Assembly: GCF_944324935.1 (NCBI RefSeq)
Contig: NZ_CALUYG010000028.1
Span: 1-35,772 of the forward strand
Source: an uncultured Desulfovibrio sp.
Lineage (GTDB): Bacteria; Desulfobacterota; Desulfovibrionia; Desulfovibrionales; Desulfovibrionaceae
Direction: 5' to 3'
Length of the DNA stretch: 35,772 bases
Position numbers and translations under genes: made by a program. Shown here one piece after another: positions 24,344-33,041 of the stretch (positions within the stretch are counted from its first letter, which is position 1; the number at the start of each line of letters is the position of its first letter). The notes under the pieces were generated by a model that did no database searches, was not told the DNA's origin, and saw only the letters and a program-made list of their open reading frames with translations.

Positions 24344-24807
24344 AACGTCCCTGCAATGGTTCATGGCTCAAGATCTTTCTGGGGGGCCTGCTTGCGGGGG
24401 GAGTGATCCTGGCGGGACTGGCCTACGGGATGCGGGTAACGGACTCCCGCCCCTTTTGCGCCGGCTGCCACGTCATGCAGGAGGCGGCGGTGACGCACAA
24501 GATGTCGACACATGCCGCGCTGGCCTGCAACGAGTGTCATTCGCCCCACAATCTGCTGGTCAAACTGCCGTTCAAGGCAAAGGAGGGCCTGCGGGATGTC
24601 ATCGCCAACATGCAGGGCAAGGACGCGCCCGCCCTTCCGAGCGTTGCGACGCGTGACATCATCAAAGAAAATTGCATTGCCTGCCATAGTGCGACAAATG
24701 CGAATGTGGCAAGCATGGACGTTAAGCCGTATTGTACGGACTGTCACCGCAATGTGGCCCATATGCGCAGCAAACCCATCAGTGTAAGGACGGTGGCCCA
24801 TGAGTAA
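24340..24807 (+). CDS. nrfH: Cytochrome c nitrite reductase, membrane tetraheme subunit NrfH
   Basis: The ATG at 24340 has AAGGAGG five to twelve bases upstream, giving 155 residues. One N-terminal membrane helix (about residues 10-30) anchors it, facing the periplasm. Four heme motifs follow: CAGCH, CNECH, CIACH and CTDCH. The first continues as CAGCHVM, the CxxCHxM arrangement seen in D. vulgaris NrfH where Met ligates heme 1, next to the quinol site. NrfH oxidises menaquinol and passes electrons to NrfA. It overlaps nrfA by 8 bases, and the two are surely co-translated. A palindromic HcpR-type site lies upstream. Confidence 0.95.
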   Translation: MKRPCNGSWLKIFLGGLLAGGVILAGLAYGMRVTDSRPFCAGCHVMQEAAVTHKMSTHAALACNECHSPHNLLVKLPFKAKEGLRDVIANMQGKDAPALPSVATRDIIKENCIACHSATNANVASMDVKPYCTDCHRNVAHMRSKPISVRTVAHE

Positions 24808-26362
24808 TCGAGTTTTTCACGGATTCTGCCTGCTGTTGTTGTCTCTGGGACTGCCGCTGTTCAGCGGATGCGAGGATGTCGATACGACATTGAAAGCCCC
24901 CACCTATTCGACGGCACTGAAAGAGGATGAGACGCGCATCTCCGCTTTTGAGAAGGATTTTCCCCTTCAATACGCATCATACATGAAAAACAATGAAAGT
25001 GAGGTGATGACGGAATACAAGGGGTCCGTCCCCTTCCACAAGAATGATGGCGTCAATCCCCTGCCCAAGGGGTGGAAGCATGCCCAGCCGTATCTCAAGA
25101 ACCTCTGGCTCGGCTATCCTTTCATGTACGAGTACAACGAAGCCCGCGGCCATACGCACGCCCTCAGCGATTTCGTCAATATCGACCGTATCAACCGCTA
25201 TGCGGAGAAGGGGACGCTGCCCGCGACCTGCTGGAACTGCAAGACCCCCAAGATGATGAACTGGGTGAAGGAGTACGGGGATGCCTTCTGGTCGAAGGAC
25301 GTGAACACCTTTCGCGGCAAGGAGGCCATCAACGCCATGGATGAGACCATAGGCTGCGCCAACTGTCACGATCCCAAGACGATGGAGCTGCGTCCCTACT
25401 CCGAGCCGCTCAAGGACTGGCTGAAGCGTTCGGGCAAGGACTGGAACACCCTGAGCCGCAACGAGAAACGCTCGCTCGTCTGTGCACAGTGCCATGTGGA
25501 ATACTACTTCACGCACAAGGACAACGGCCCGGCGGGACGCCCGGTCTTCCCGTGGGACAACGGCTTCAACCCCGAGGATATGTACCAGTACTACAAGGGG
25601 CATGGCGCCAAGGGGCCGGACGGCACGCCCACGCCCTTTGCCGACTGGACGCATGCGGCTTCGGGCGTGCCCATGATCAAGATGCAGCACCCTGATTTCG
25701 AGATGTTCCAGGACGGCCCGCACGGGGCGGCCGGTGTGGCTTGCGCCGACTGCCACATGCCGTACCAGCGTGTGGACGGCAAGAAGATCTCCAGCCACTG
25801 GATGACCACCCCCCTGAAGGACCCCGAACTGCGCGCCTGCCGCCAGTGCCACGCGGACAAGACCGCGGACTATCTGCGCGAACGGGTTCTGTATACGCAG
25901 AAGAAGTCCTTCGACCAGCTGCTCAAGGCCCAGGAAGCCTCGGTGCGCGCCCATGAGGCGGTCCGTCTGGCCAATGCCTACGGCGGAGAAAAGGACGCCC
26001 GCTATGACGAGCTGATGACGGAGGCCCGGGAAATGGTGCGCAAGGGGCAGCTGTTCTGGGATTATGTCTCGGCGGAAAACAGCGTGGGCTTCCATAATCC
26101 CGCCAAGACGCTGGATACGCTTATGACTTCCGTCGAGTGCAGCAACAAGGCCGTGGCGCTGGCCGAACAGGCCACACGTTACGGCATCAGCCCCGCGCTG
26201 GAAGGCGACATCAAGGAGATCGTGCCGCCCATACTGGAGTTCAGCCGCAAGATGCAGCAGGATCCCGCCGTGCTGCAGACCAATCCCTGGCTCAAGCTCC
26301 TTCCCGTCCTGCCCAGGGCCGACCGGGTCTGGGATGGACAGGAAAAGGTGTCCGCGCGGTAA
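24800..26362 (+). CDS. nrfA: Cytochrome c nitrite reductase, catalytic pentaheme subunit NrfA
   Basis: 520 residues. The export signal ends LPLFSGCE; Cys24 looks like a lipobox, so the protein may be lipid-anchored as well as held by NrfH. The heme motifs are CWNCK (144-148, the catalytic heme with lysine ligand), CANCH (186-190), CAQCH (228-232), CADCH (315-319) and CRQCH (347-351). The active-site Arg (EARGH, 116), Tyr (VEYYF, 235) and His (MQHPDF, 297) are present, as are the calcium-site Glu234, Lys294 and Gln296. It reduces nitrite to ammonia with six electrons in the periplasm. In a sulfate reducer this serves detoxification of nitrite as well as respiration. Confidence 0.97.
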   Translation: MSNRVFHGFCLLLLSLGLPLFSGCEDVDTTLKAPTYSTALKEDETRISAFEKDFPLQYASYMKNNESEVMTEYKGSVPFHKNDGVNPLPKGWKHAQPYLKNLWLGYPFMYEYNEARGHTHALSDFVNIDRINRYAEKGTLPATCWNCKTPKMMNWVKEYGDAFWSKDVNTFRGKEAINAMDETIGCANCHDPKTMELRPYSEPLKDWLKRSGKDWNTLSRNEKRSLVCAQCHVEYYFTHKDNGPAGRPVFPWDNGFNPEDMYQYYKGHGAKGPDGTPTPFADWTHAASGVPMIKMQHPDFEMFQDGPHGAAGVACADCHMPYQRVDGKKISSHWMTTPLKDPELRACRQCHADKTADYLRERVLYTQKKSFDQLLKAQEASVRAHEAVRLANAYGGEKDARYDELMTEAREMVRKGQLFWDYVSAENSVGFHNPAKTLDTLMTSVECSNKAVALAEQATRYGISPALEGDIKEIVPPILEFSRKMQQDPAVLQTNPWLKLLPVLPRADRVWDGQEKVSAR

Positions 26363-26402
26363 GCCGCTGAAGGGACGGCTTTCGGGCCCGATCCCATGAC
26401 AA

Positions 26403-26437
26403 GGCGCGGGCGACGGTCACAGGCCGTTGCCCGCGCC
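26403..26437 (+). terminator. Terminator hairpin after nrfA
   Basis: GGCGCGGGCGACGG (26403-26416) pairs with CCGTTGCCCGCGCC (26424-26437); one pair is G-U and the loop is 7 bases. Only a short T-run (GTTTG) follows. Confidence 0.65.
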
Positions 26438-26537
26438 GTCGTTTGCCGCCCCTGATCCGTACCGCCGGAGAGGGAGGAAGACCAGGCGTCATATCGCTAT
26501 GGTCGCTCCACCATGGGCATGGATCCGTCCGGGCCCC

Positions 26538-26582
<45 letters not shown>

Positions 26583-26820
26583 CTGGATGAAGACGCGCCG
26601 GGGAAGGAAGGGCCTGGGGGAAGGGACCTCGCGCGCGGCCGCCGTGTCTGTCGGTATACAGCGATCGCGCCGCCTGTTCCGTGGCGGCGATCATGCCGGG
26701 AGCGCTTCGATGTGCCGTGTCGCGGGCCGGCGCGCGGCGTACGGCCCGTGCGGTTTGACAAAAGGGGAAAAGCTGGCGAAAGTGGCCCCCAGTCCGTTTT
26801 TTTACCGCAAAGGAGGCTGT

Positions 26821-27369
26821 ATGTTCCTGTCGGATATCCGTTTGCGTCGCGTTCGGCTGCGCCGGGAGCGTTTTTTGCCGCTGCTCCGTCTGGCGGACGA
26901 TAATCCCGCCCACGTCGACGCCTGGTTGACGCGGGGGACGCTGTACGGTCTCTTTATCCGGCGGCGGGAACCCGTCAGCCTGGCGGTCCTTACCGACGAG
27001 ACGGCCGCCTTTGCGCCGGGCGGCCCGCGCGAACGGCAATGCCCCGCCCTGTGCGGCAGACGGGTCGCCGAATGCCGCCTGCTGGTCACCGCGCCGGCGT
27101 ATCAGCGCAGAGGGTTGGCCCGGCAACTGCTCATGCGGCTGTGCGGCCTGCTGGACACGACGTACGACAGTCTGCTGGTGGGCACGGGGACCACCCCCCG
27201 CATGGACGGCTTCTACCGGGGCGGCGGCTTTGCGCCCTGTTTCGTGCTGCCGCATTTTTTTCGTGACAATTACCCCTTGCCCATAGTGGAGGACGGCGTC
27301 CTGCTGGACGACATGCAGTATTATGTCCGCCATATCGGCAGGGCAGCGCCGCAAGCGAGGCGTCAGTAA
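26821..27369 (+). CDS. GNAT-family N-acetyltransferase
   Basis: The ATG at 26821 has AAAGGAGG four bases upstream, giving 182 residues. The acetyl-CoA binding motif is RLLVTAPAYQRRGLARQLL (near residues 84-102, with the QRRG-A core), followed by the second-helix and strand region LLVGTGTTPRMDGFYRGGGF, which fits the usual N-x-x-(F)-Y-x-x-x-GF ending. The target is unknown; the family acetylates amines of small molecules or proteins. The frame stays open upstream through the (TC)19 tract to about 26443. A longer, slippage-controlled form is possible, but the ribosome site supports 26821. A terminator follows. Confidence 0.8.
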   Translation: MFLSDIRLRRVRLRRERFLPLLRLADDNPAHVDAWLTRGTLYGLFIRRREPVSLAVLTDETAAFAPGGPRERQCPALCGRRVAECRLLVTAPAYQRRGLARQLLMRLCGLLDTTYDSLLVGTGTTPRMDGFYRGGGFAPCFVLPHFFRDNYPLPIVEDGVLLDDMQYYVRHIGRAAPQARRQ

Positions 27370-27398
27370 GCTGACGCGCTCGTCGCATCAGAGAAATG

Positions 27399-27432
27399 AC
27401 GGCCCCGGGGCGGACGCTCCGGGGCCGTTTTG
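27399..27432 (+). terminator. Intrinsic terminator of the GNAT gene
   Basis: ACGGCCCCGG (27399-27408) pairs with CCGGGGCCGT (27419-27428), and TTTTG follows. Confidence 0.8.
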
Positions 27433-27535
27433 TCATGTGTTCTCGACGGCTTCGCCGCTCCTCCGACGTCAAATTTCTGTCTGCTGGTGAGGCTGTGTTT
27501 TACTATCTAATTGAATTTATTGTATTTATTTTGTT

Positions 27536-27551
27536 TGGCATGCTGGTTGCT
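27536..27551 (+). promoter_or_regulatory. Sigma-54 (-24/-12) promoter of flgBC-fliE
   Basis: TGGCATGCTGGTTGCT, with GG and GC exactly 10 bases apart and only one mismatch to TGGCACG-N4-TTGCW. The start would be near 27562, 27 bases before the flgB ATG. Sigma-54 control of rod genes is common in polar-flagellated bacteria. Confidence 0.85.
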
Positions 27552-27588
27552 TTACTGGGACGAAACCTGTCTTCGGCTGGAGGAAAGC

Positions 27589-28002
27589 ATGAAGAGCCTG
27601 TTCAATGATCAGATCGGCCTTGTGGGCAAGGTCATGGATATGCAGCTGCAGCGGCAGAACGTCATTGCCAGCAACCTTGCCAACATTGATACGCCCAACT
27701 ACAAGCCGCGCGAGCTGACGTTTGAAAATGAACTGCAGAAGGCGCTGGGGCTCGACATGCGCGGCCGCATGAGCACGACCACGCCGGGACACATGCCGGC
27801 GGCCTTTACCCCTGAGACCTTCGGGGCCGAGTGGGACAAGCAGTTCAAGCCGCGTCAGATCCACGGCGAAGACCGCGTGAACCTCGACAAGGAAATGGCC
27901 AAGCATGCCAAGAACCAATTGCATTATACGGCGCTGGCCCAGGTGATGCAGAAGAATTTTGAGGGGCTGTCGACCCTTATCCAGGACGCCAAGACAGCCT
28001 AA
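27589..28002 (+). CDS. flgB: Flagellar basal-body rod protein FlgB
   Basis: The ATG at 27589 has GGAGG upstream; a longer frame from 27511 would begin before the -24/-12 promoter. The protein has 137 residues. Its N-terminal helix ends in the rod-protein signature NVIASNLANIDTPNYKPREL, and the C-terminal helix ends with LHYTALAQVMQKNFEGLSTLI, the pair that builds the coiled-coil of rod subunits. It forms the proximal rod with FlgC, FlgF and FliE, and is exported by the flagellar type III system. It is the first gene of a three-gene flagellar unit. Confidence 0.95.
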   Translation: MKSLFNDQIGLVGKVMDMQLQRQNVIASNLANIDTPNYKPRELTFENELQKALGLDMRGRMSTTTPGHMPAAFTPETFGAEWDKQFKPRQIHGEDRVNLDKEMAKHAKNQLHYTALAQVMQKNFEGLSTLIQDAKTA

Positions 28003-28039
28003 CCTGTTTCAAGCCTACGCTTGTAAAGGATGGATGACC

Positions 28040-28480
28040 ATGGATTTCATGACCGCACTTGATATCAGCGCATCCGCACTCACCGCGGATCGTACGCGAA
28101 TGAACACCATCGCCATGAACCTGGCGAACGTCAAGACCACGCGTACGCCTCAGGGCGGCCCCTATCAGCGACGTACCGTGGTGCAGGTCTCGACCGATGT
28201 GGACGATCCTTTTTCCGTCCACATGCGTTCGGCCCTCGACCGCGAACTCAAGGGGGTGCGCGTCATGGCCATCAGCGTGGACAAGCGTCCCCTCAAGCAG
28301 GTGTACGAGCCTGGTCATCCCGACGCCAACGCCGACGGCTATGTGTCCTATCCCGACATCAACGTCGTGGAAGAAATGGCGCACATGATGACCACCCAGC
28401 GGAATTTTGAAGCGAACGTGACCACGGTGGAAGCCCTCAAGGGCATGTACAACAAGGCTCTGGAAATCGGCCGGTCATAG
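28040..28480 (+). CDS. flgC: Flagellar basal-body rod protein FlgC
   Basis: 146 residues from the ATG at 28040, nine bases after AAAGGA; an ATG two codons earlier (28034) is also possible. The start MDFMTALDISASALTADRTRMN runs into the rod signature TIAMNLANVKTTRTPQGGPY. The end carries GYVSYPDINVVEEMAHMMTTQ and FEANVTTVEALKGMYNKALEIGR, as in all FlgC. It is a proximal rod subunit, 37 bases after flgB and 27 before fliE. Confidence 0.95.
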   Translation: MDFMTALDISASALTADRTRMNTIAMNLANVKTTRTPQGGPYQRRTVVQVSTDVDDPFSVHMRSALDRELKGVRVMAISVDKRPLKQVYEPGHPDANADGYVSYPDINVVEEMAHMMTTQRNFEANVTTVEALKGMYNKALEIGRS

Positions 28481-28507
28481 GAAGCAAGGGAATAAAGGAG
28501 CAAGGAT

Positions 28508-28954
28508 ATGAGCGCGCAATTTGTCGGAATGAGAGCCTATGCGGACGCCATGCGCCACTTCAGCACCGTGGAAAGTTCCCTGCAACAGGGCATGCCCGTC
28601 AGCAAGGAGACCCTCTTTGCCAAGACGCTTGACCAGAGCCTGCTGCGCGACAGCGTGGACCGCCCGGAAAACTTCGGCGCGCAGGGCGACTTCATCAAGA
28701 TGATGGGCCAGGAACATACCCGCCTGGCGCACACCAACGATTTTGCGGAAACGCTGACCGACTCCCTGAACCGCGTCAACGAATTGCAGACCGAAAAGGC
28801 CAACGCCATCGACGCCTTTGCCTCCGGCCGCAACCAGAACGTGCATGAACTCATGATCACCATGCAGAAGTCCAGCATGGCCATGAAGCTGACCACCGCC
28901 GTGCGCGGCAAGGTGCTTGAAGCCTACAAGGAACTGACCAAGATGCAGTTCTGA
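28508..28954 (+). CDS. fliE: Flagellar hook-basal body protein FliE
   Basis: 148 residues, longer than the common 100-110, with an N-terminal stretch of about 40 extra residues. The conserved C-terminal half is clear: NQNVHELMITMQKSSMAMKL then VRGKVLEAYKELTKMQF, the helix pair that joins the MS ring to the rod. AAGGAG precedes the ATG. In most Desulfovibrio gene orders fliF and fliG come next. Here a terminator follows within 35 bases, then gmhA, so the flagellar operon is cut at this point. Confidence 0.93.
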   Translation: MSAQFVGMRAYADAMRHFSTVESSLQQGMPVSKETLFAKTLDQSLLRDSVDRPENFGAQGDFIKMMGQEHTRLAHTNDFAETLTDSLNRVNELQTEKANAIDAFASGRNQNVHELMITMQKSSMAMKLTTAVRGKVLEAYKELTKMQF

Positions 28955-28985
28955 TCTTTCCCGGAAACTTTTGTTCCGAAGCGCG

Positions 28986-29018
28986 AAAAACAGGTTGGTC
29001 CCGGCCGGCCTGTTTTTT
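28986..29018 (+). terminator. Intrinsic terminator after fliE
   Basis: AAAAACAGG (28986-28994) pairs with CCTGTTTTT (29009 on), ending in six T. The A-run on the other arm makes it work in both directions. Confidence 0.85.
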
Positions 29019-29236
29019 GTCGTCTGCAAGCGGACGGCCCCGGGACCGGCAGCCGCCACGGCGGCATCGCGCGCCGCAGACCGCGCACGATGGAGCCCGG
29101 CGGGGACCTTGCGGGAGGCCGCAAGGCATGGCAAGCTGGAGACGTTTCGTACAGGCGCAGGGCCGGCGGCCCGTCAATGGCCGTCAGGCCGGGCATAACC
29201 CAGCCCCCGCGGGGGACACTTCAGGGAGGACAGGCC

Positions 29237-29923
29237 GTGGAAGCCCTGGTGCAGATCTTTTGGCGGGACCTGTGCGCGCGCTATCCGCAATGGCGGGAGG
29301 CCGCCGCGCCGTTTGCGGCGGCGGTGCGCCTCTTGGCGGACTGCGCCGCTCACGGGGGGAAGATCCTGCTTTGCGGCAACGGCGGGAGCGCCGCGGATGC
29401 CGAGCATATCGCCGGCGAGCTGATGAAGTCCTTCCTGCTGCCCCGCCCTCTGCCGGAAAGCTTTCGCCAGCGGGCCCGTGCCCTGTTCCCGCAACAGGCC
29501 GGGGATCTGGAGCGTCTCCAGGGCGGCATAGCCGCGGTGTCGCTGGTGTCCGGCGCATCCCTGCCGACGGCCTTCGCCAACGATGTGGACGGGCGGCTTG
29601 GCTTTGCCCAGCAGGTCTACGCGCTGGCAAGACCCGGGGACATCGTCTGGGGCATAAGCACTTCCGGCAATTCGTACAACGTCAATCAGGCCCTGCGGGT
29701 GGCGCGTCTGCTCAGTTGCCGGACGCTGGGGCTGACGGGCAGGGACGGCGGAGACATGGCGGCTTTGCTGGACGTGGAACTGCGCGCCCCGGTCGGGCTG
29801 ACGCCGCAGATCCAGGAACTGCATCTGCCCATGTACCATGCCCTTTGCGCCTGCCTTGAGGCCGTCGTGTTCGGTGGACAGGCCCGGGGCAACCCGCCGG
29901 CAGGCCCCACGGACGCCGCGTGA
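29237..29923 (+). CDS. gmhA: SIS-domain phosphosugar isomerase, GmhA-like (sedoheptulose 7-phosphate isomerase)
   Basis: I choose the GTG at 29237, seven bases after GGGAGG, giving 228 residues; an open frame extends further but lacks a ribosome site. The SIS fold is clear: LLCGNGGSAADAEHIAGEL (Ser and His/Glu of the sugar-phosphate site), then GDIVWGISTSGNSYNVNQAL, and IQELHLPMYHALC at the end with the catalytic Gln and His seen in GmhA. GmhA turns sedoheptulose 7-phosphate into D-glycero-manno-heptose 7-phosphate, the first step to LPS-core heptose. The protein is about 35 residues longer than E. coli GmhA, with an insert (about residues 75-105) after the first motif. It could also be a related capsule-sugar isomerase. 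Confidence 0.8.
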   Translation: MEALVQIFWRDLCARYPQWREAAAPFAAAVRLLADCAAHGGKILLCGNGGSAADAEHIAGELMKSFLLPRPLPESFRQRARALFPQQAGDLERLQGGIAAVSLVSGASLPTAFANDVDGRLGFAQQVYALARPGDIVWGISTSGNSYNVNQALRVARLLSCRTLGLTGRDGGDMAALLDVELRAPVGLTPQIQELHLPMYHALCACLEAVVFGGQARGNPPAGPTDAA

Positions 29924-30364
29924 GAGCAGCGCGGGCCTGCGGCAGGGGGGACGGACGGCCCGGACGCGCCAGGCTGTGCGGCGGGCGGGGCGTCCGTCCG
30001 CCCGACAGGCCGGCATGGTCGTCGTATGCCCCATAACAAGGCGATATCTTGATTTTTTATCGCAAGATCAATATCTTTGAGACAAGATCGCACGCGTTCC
30101 CCGGTATGGCCCTTGACAAACAGGGGGGCAGGCCGTATGCGAAAATGACGCCATGCGTACAGCGCGCGGGGAGGATGACGGGCCGCTGCGCCCCGCGTCC
30201 ATCGCCATTGCCGGGCCAGAGCGCCCGGGGGCGTGTCCCGCATCCGGCCGGAAGGGCCGCACAAATCATGTTCACGAGCCGGGCGCGCCCATCCCACGGG
30301 TGCGCGGGCGGCTCGTGATGCGCCTGCCGTCGTTATTTGCCTATGGCATGAGGAGTTCGTTTCA
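29924..30364 (+). other. 441-base gene-free stretch with hairpin and possible promoter
   Basis: No coding sequence is convincing. GGACGGACG (29949-29957) pairs with CGTCCGTCC (29991-29999), perhaps ending gmhA. At 30043-30090 the words ATCTTG and CAAGAT occur repeatedly, in an AT-rich, operator-like patch. TTGACA (30113-30118), 17 bases and TATGCG (30136-30141) form a possible promoter for rfbG, with a leader of about 215 bases. rfbF, which usually precedes rfbG, is absent. Confidence 0.4.
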
Positions 30365-31466
30365 ATGGAAAACAGGCTGAAGGATCTGTTGCCCCTGTAC
30401 AAGGGGCGCAAGGTTTTTGTGACGGGGCATACGGCTTCAAGGGTTCGTGGCTGACGCTCTGGCTGAAGCAGCTGGGCGCGGACGTCATGGGCTATTCGCT
30501 GTCGGAGTATGACAGTCCCTGCATGCTCAAGGCGCTTGAGCTGTCCGGCGTCTGCCGCCCCAGGGTTCCGTGGCGGACTACCAGGCGCTGAGGGCGGCCG
30601 TGGAAGCGTTCCAGCCCGAGATCGTCATGCATCTGGCGGCACAGCCGCTGGTACGTCCTTCCTATGACGATCCGCTGGGCACACTCGAGACCAACGTCAT
30701 GGGGACGGCCATGCTGCTTGACGCCTGCCGCTTCACGCCGTCGGTGCATGCGGTGGTCATCGTCACCAGCGACAAGTGCTATCGCAACAACGAATGGGTC
30801 TGGCCCTACCGGGAGAACGATCCCATGGGCGGGCACGACCCCTACAGCGCCAGCAAGGGCTGCGCCGAACTGGTGACGGCTTCCTACATCAAATCCTTCT
30901 TTGCGCCCGAGCGTTACGGCAAGGACCATCATGTGGCCGTGGCCTCGGCCAGGGCGGGCAATGCCATCGGCGGCGGCGACTGGGGCAAGGACCGCCTCAT
31001 CCCCGACTGCTTCCGCGCGCTGCATGAGGGGCGCACCATCAGGATCCGCTATCCCCGCGCGGTGCGGCCCTGGCAGCACGTCCTGGAATGCCTGAGCGGC
31101 TACCTGCAACTGGGCGCACAGCTCCTCGAGCACGGGCCAAAATTCGGCTGCGGCTGGAACTTCGCGCCCATCGACATGGGCGACGTCTGGCCGGTGGAGC
31201 GGGTGGTGCGCTTCATCTGCGAGAAGTGGGGCAACGGCAGCTACGAGGTGGACAGCGCCCCGCAGCCGTACGAGGCCAGCATGCTTTGCCTTGACTGCAC
31301 CAAGGCCAGCATCGAACTGGGCTGGCGGCCCCGTTACCCTGTGGCGCGCGCGCTTTCCGAGACGCTCAGCTGGTACAAGGAATGGTCGGTCAACGGCGAC
31401 GCCGCGCACATGCGCGAATATACCCTGCGGCAGATCGAAGCCTATGTCGATGCCCTGCCGCAGTAA
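30365..31466 (+). pseudogene. rfbG: CDP-glucose 4,6-dehydratase RfbG, two frameshifts
   Basis: The start at 30365 (AGGAG nine bases upstream) gives ENRLKDLLPLYKGRKVFVTG, the NAD-binding GHTGFKG entry of this SDR enzyme. Near 30441 one G is missing (GCATACGGCTTC for ACGGGCTTC), shifting the frame; the next 110 bases read WLTLWLKQLGADVMGYSLSE in frame 1. Near 30563 one C appears missing (CGCCCCAGG), after which the frame from VADYQALRAAVEAFQPEIVMH is clean to 31466. That part holds AAQPLVRPSY, TSDKCYRNNEW, the YSASKG catalytic motif and GGGDWGKDRLIPD. The enzyme makes CDP-4-keto-6-deoxyglucose, the substrate of RfbH next door. Either the gene is dead or both indels are assembly errors; two in 120 bases with an otherwise clean frame makes error credible. 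Confidence 0.85.
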
Positions 31467-31516
31467 GCGGGCAAGGCGTGCGCGGTCACCGCAACCGGAG
31501 ACGAAACGAGGATCAG

Positions 31517-32812
31517 ATGCAGAACGAAGAAATACAGGCGGCCATCGAAGAACTGCTGCAACATGTGCCCGATGCACGCCCGGCCTTTGAGCCGGGCAAG
31601 ACGCCCATTCCCGCCTCGGGCAAGGTCGTCGGCAAGGAGGAAAAGGCGCTCATGGTCGAGGCCGCCCTTGACGGCTGGCTGACCACCGGCCGCTTCAATG
31701 ATGCGTTTGAAGCGGCGCTGGGCGACTTCCTCGGCGCAAAGCATGTGCTGACGGTGAACTCGGGTTCCTCGGCCAATCTGGTGGCCTTTTCCGCGCTGAC
31801 TTCGCCCCGCTGGGGCAAGCGCGCCATCCGGCCCGGGGACGAGGTCATAACCGCGGCGGCCGGCTTCCCCACGACCATCGCGCCCATCATGCAGTTTGGC
31901 GCCATCCCGGTATTCGTGGACGTGGACGCCGATACCTGGAACGTGGATGTGGACGCGGTGGCACGGGCCATCACCCCCAGGACCAAAGCCGTCATGCTGG
32001 CGCATACGCTGGGCGTTCCCTTTGATGCGGAGCGGCTCGCCGCCCTTTGCCGGGAACGGGGTATCTGGCTGGTGGAGGACTGCTGCGACGCGCTGGGCGC
32101 CCGCTGGAACGGGCGGCTCACGGGCAGCTTCGGGGATATCGCCACCCTTTCTTTCTATCCTGCGCACCACATCACCACCGGCGAGGGCGGGGCGGTCTTC
32201 ACCAGCAATGACGAGCTGGCCCAGATCGCCGAATCCTTCCGCGACTGGGGCCGGCACTGCCACTGCCGGCCAGGGCAGGACAATGCCTGCGGCAGGCGCT
32301 ACAGCGGTCAGTACGGCGAACTGCCCGAAGGCTATGATCACAAGTACGTCTACGCGCATGCCGGGTACAATCTCAAAATGACCGATCTGACGGCCGCCTG
32401 CGGGCTGGCCCAGATGCGCCGTCTGCCCGGATTCATCGAAAAGCGCAAACAGAATTATGCCTATCTGCACAACGGGCTTGCCGGCTGCGCGCATCTGCGC
32501 TTCCCCGTCACGCCCGAACAGGCGGATCCCTCCTGGTTCGGCCTGCCCGTCATCCTCAAGGAGAGCGCCCCCTGTTCGCGTGTGGACTTCCTCAAGGCGC
32601 TCAACCGCCGCCGTATCGGGACGCGGCTCATGTTTGCCGGTAATGCCGTGCGACAGCCGTTCATGGAGGGCCGCCCTTACCGCGTGGCGGATGTCCTGAC
32701 ACAGACGGACCTCATCATGGAGCGCGGCCTCTGGCTGGGCGTCTGGCCGGGACTCAGCCAGGAGATGCTGGATTACATCATCGGAAGCGTACAGGCTATC
32801 CTGTCGGCCTGA
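31517..32812 (+). CDS. rfbH: CDP-4-keto-6-deoxy-D-glucose 3-dehydratase (E1), RfbH
   Basis: 431 residues from the ATG at 31517. It is a PLP fold-type I enzyme in which the usual Schiff-base Lys is His: SFYPAHHITTGEGG (His217/218), the hallmark of E1 that allows dehydration. The iron-sulfur cysteines are C190, C248, C250 and C258, spaced C-X57-C-X1-C-X7-C, exactly the [2Fe-2S] pattern of this enzyme. It removes the C3 hydroxyl on the route to 3,6-dideoxyhexoses (abequose, tyvelose, paratose, colitose-like ascarylose) for O-antigen. Its partner reductase (E3) is not here. It follows rfbG by 50 bases and ends in a terminator. Confidence 0.95.
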   Translation: MQNEEIQAAIEELLQHVPDARPAFEPGKTPIPASGKVVGKEEKALMVEAALDGWLTTGRFNDAFEAALGDFLGAKHVLTVNSGSSANLVAFSALTSPRWGKRAIRPGDEVITAAAGFPTTIAPIMQFGAIPVFVDVDADTWNVDVDAVARAITPRTKAVMLAHTLGVPFDAERLAALCRERGIWLVEDCCDALGARWNGRLTGSFGDIATLSFYPAHHITTGEGGAVFTSNDELAQIAESFRDWGRHCHCRPGQDNACGRRYSGQYGELPEGYDHKYVYAHAGYNLKMTDLTAACGLAQMRRLPGFIEKRKQNYAYLHNGLAGCAHLRFPVTPEQADPSWFGLPVILKESAPCSRVDFLKALNRRRIGTRLMFAGNAVRQPFMEGRPYRVADVLTQTDLIMERGLWLGVWPGLSQEMLDYIIGSVQAILSA

Positions 32813-32876
32813 GCGGCCATGCCGCCATGCGGCCTCCGTGTCCTTGCGGAGATCGGGCGGATCACCTTGCCTTACC

Positions 32877-32905
32877 GGGGGCGCGCCAGCGGGCGCGCCC
32901 CTTTT
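32877..32905 (+). terminator. Intrinsic terminator after rfbH
   Basis: GGGGCGCGCC (32878-32887) and GGCGCGCCCC (32892-32901) pair around a 4-base loop; TTTT follows. It marks the end of the GC-rich backbone before the AT-rich island. Confidence 0.85.
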
Positions 32906-33012
32906 CGTTGCGAGGGGGGGGGCGGCACAGCGCCGCCTGGCCAAAAGAGAGTGGAAAAAGGGCGTGGCATCTTTTTCATGAAAATTTTTATTTTGTATTA
33001 TTATATAGTTAT

Positions 33013-33041
33013 TTCAAAATATTATATGTGATTGCTATAAT
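33013..33041 (+). promoter_or_regulatory. Possible promoter at the left edge of the AT-rich island
   Basis: TTCAAA, 17 bases, and a perfect TATAAT with TG-like context (TTGCTATAAT). It points to the PAAR gene 340 bases on. AT-rich DNA gives such matches by chance. Between 32906 and 33386 I see no gene; open frames there on the minus strand look random. Confidence 0.4.

Noticed and set aside
28955..29236. An N-terminal extension of gmhA from 29090
   Set aside because: The extra residues are Arg/Gly/Pro-rich and unlike SIS proteins; the GTG at 29237 has a proper ribosome site.
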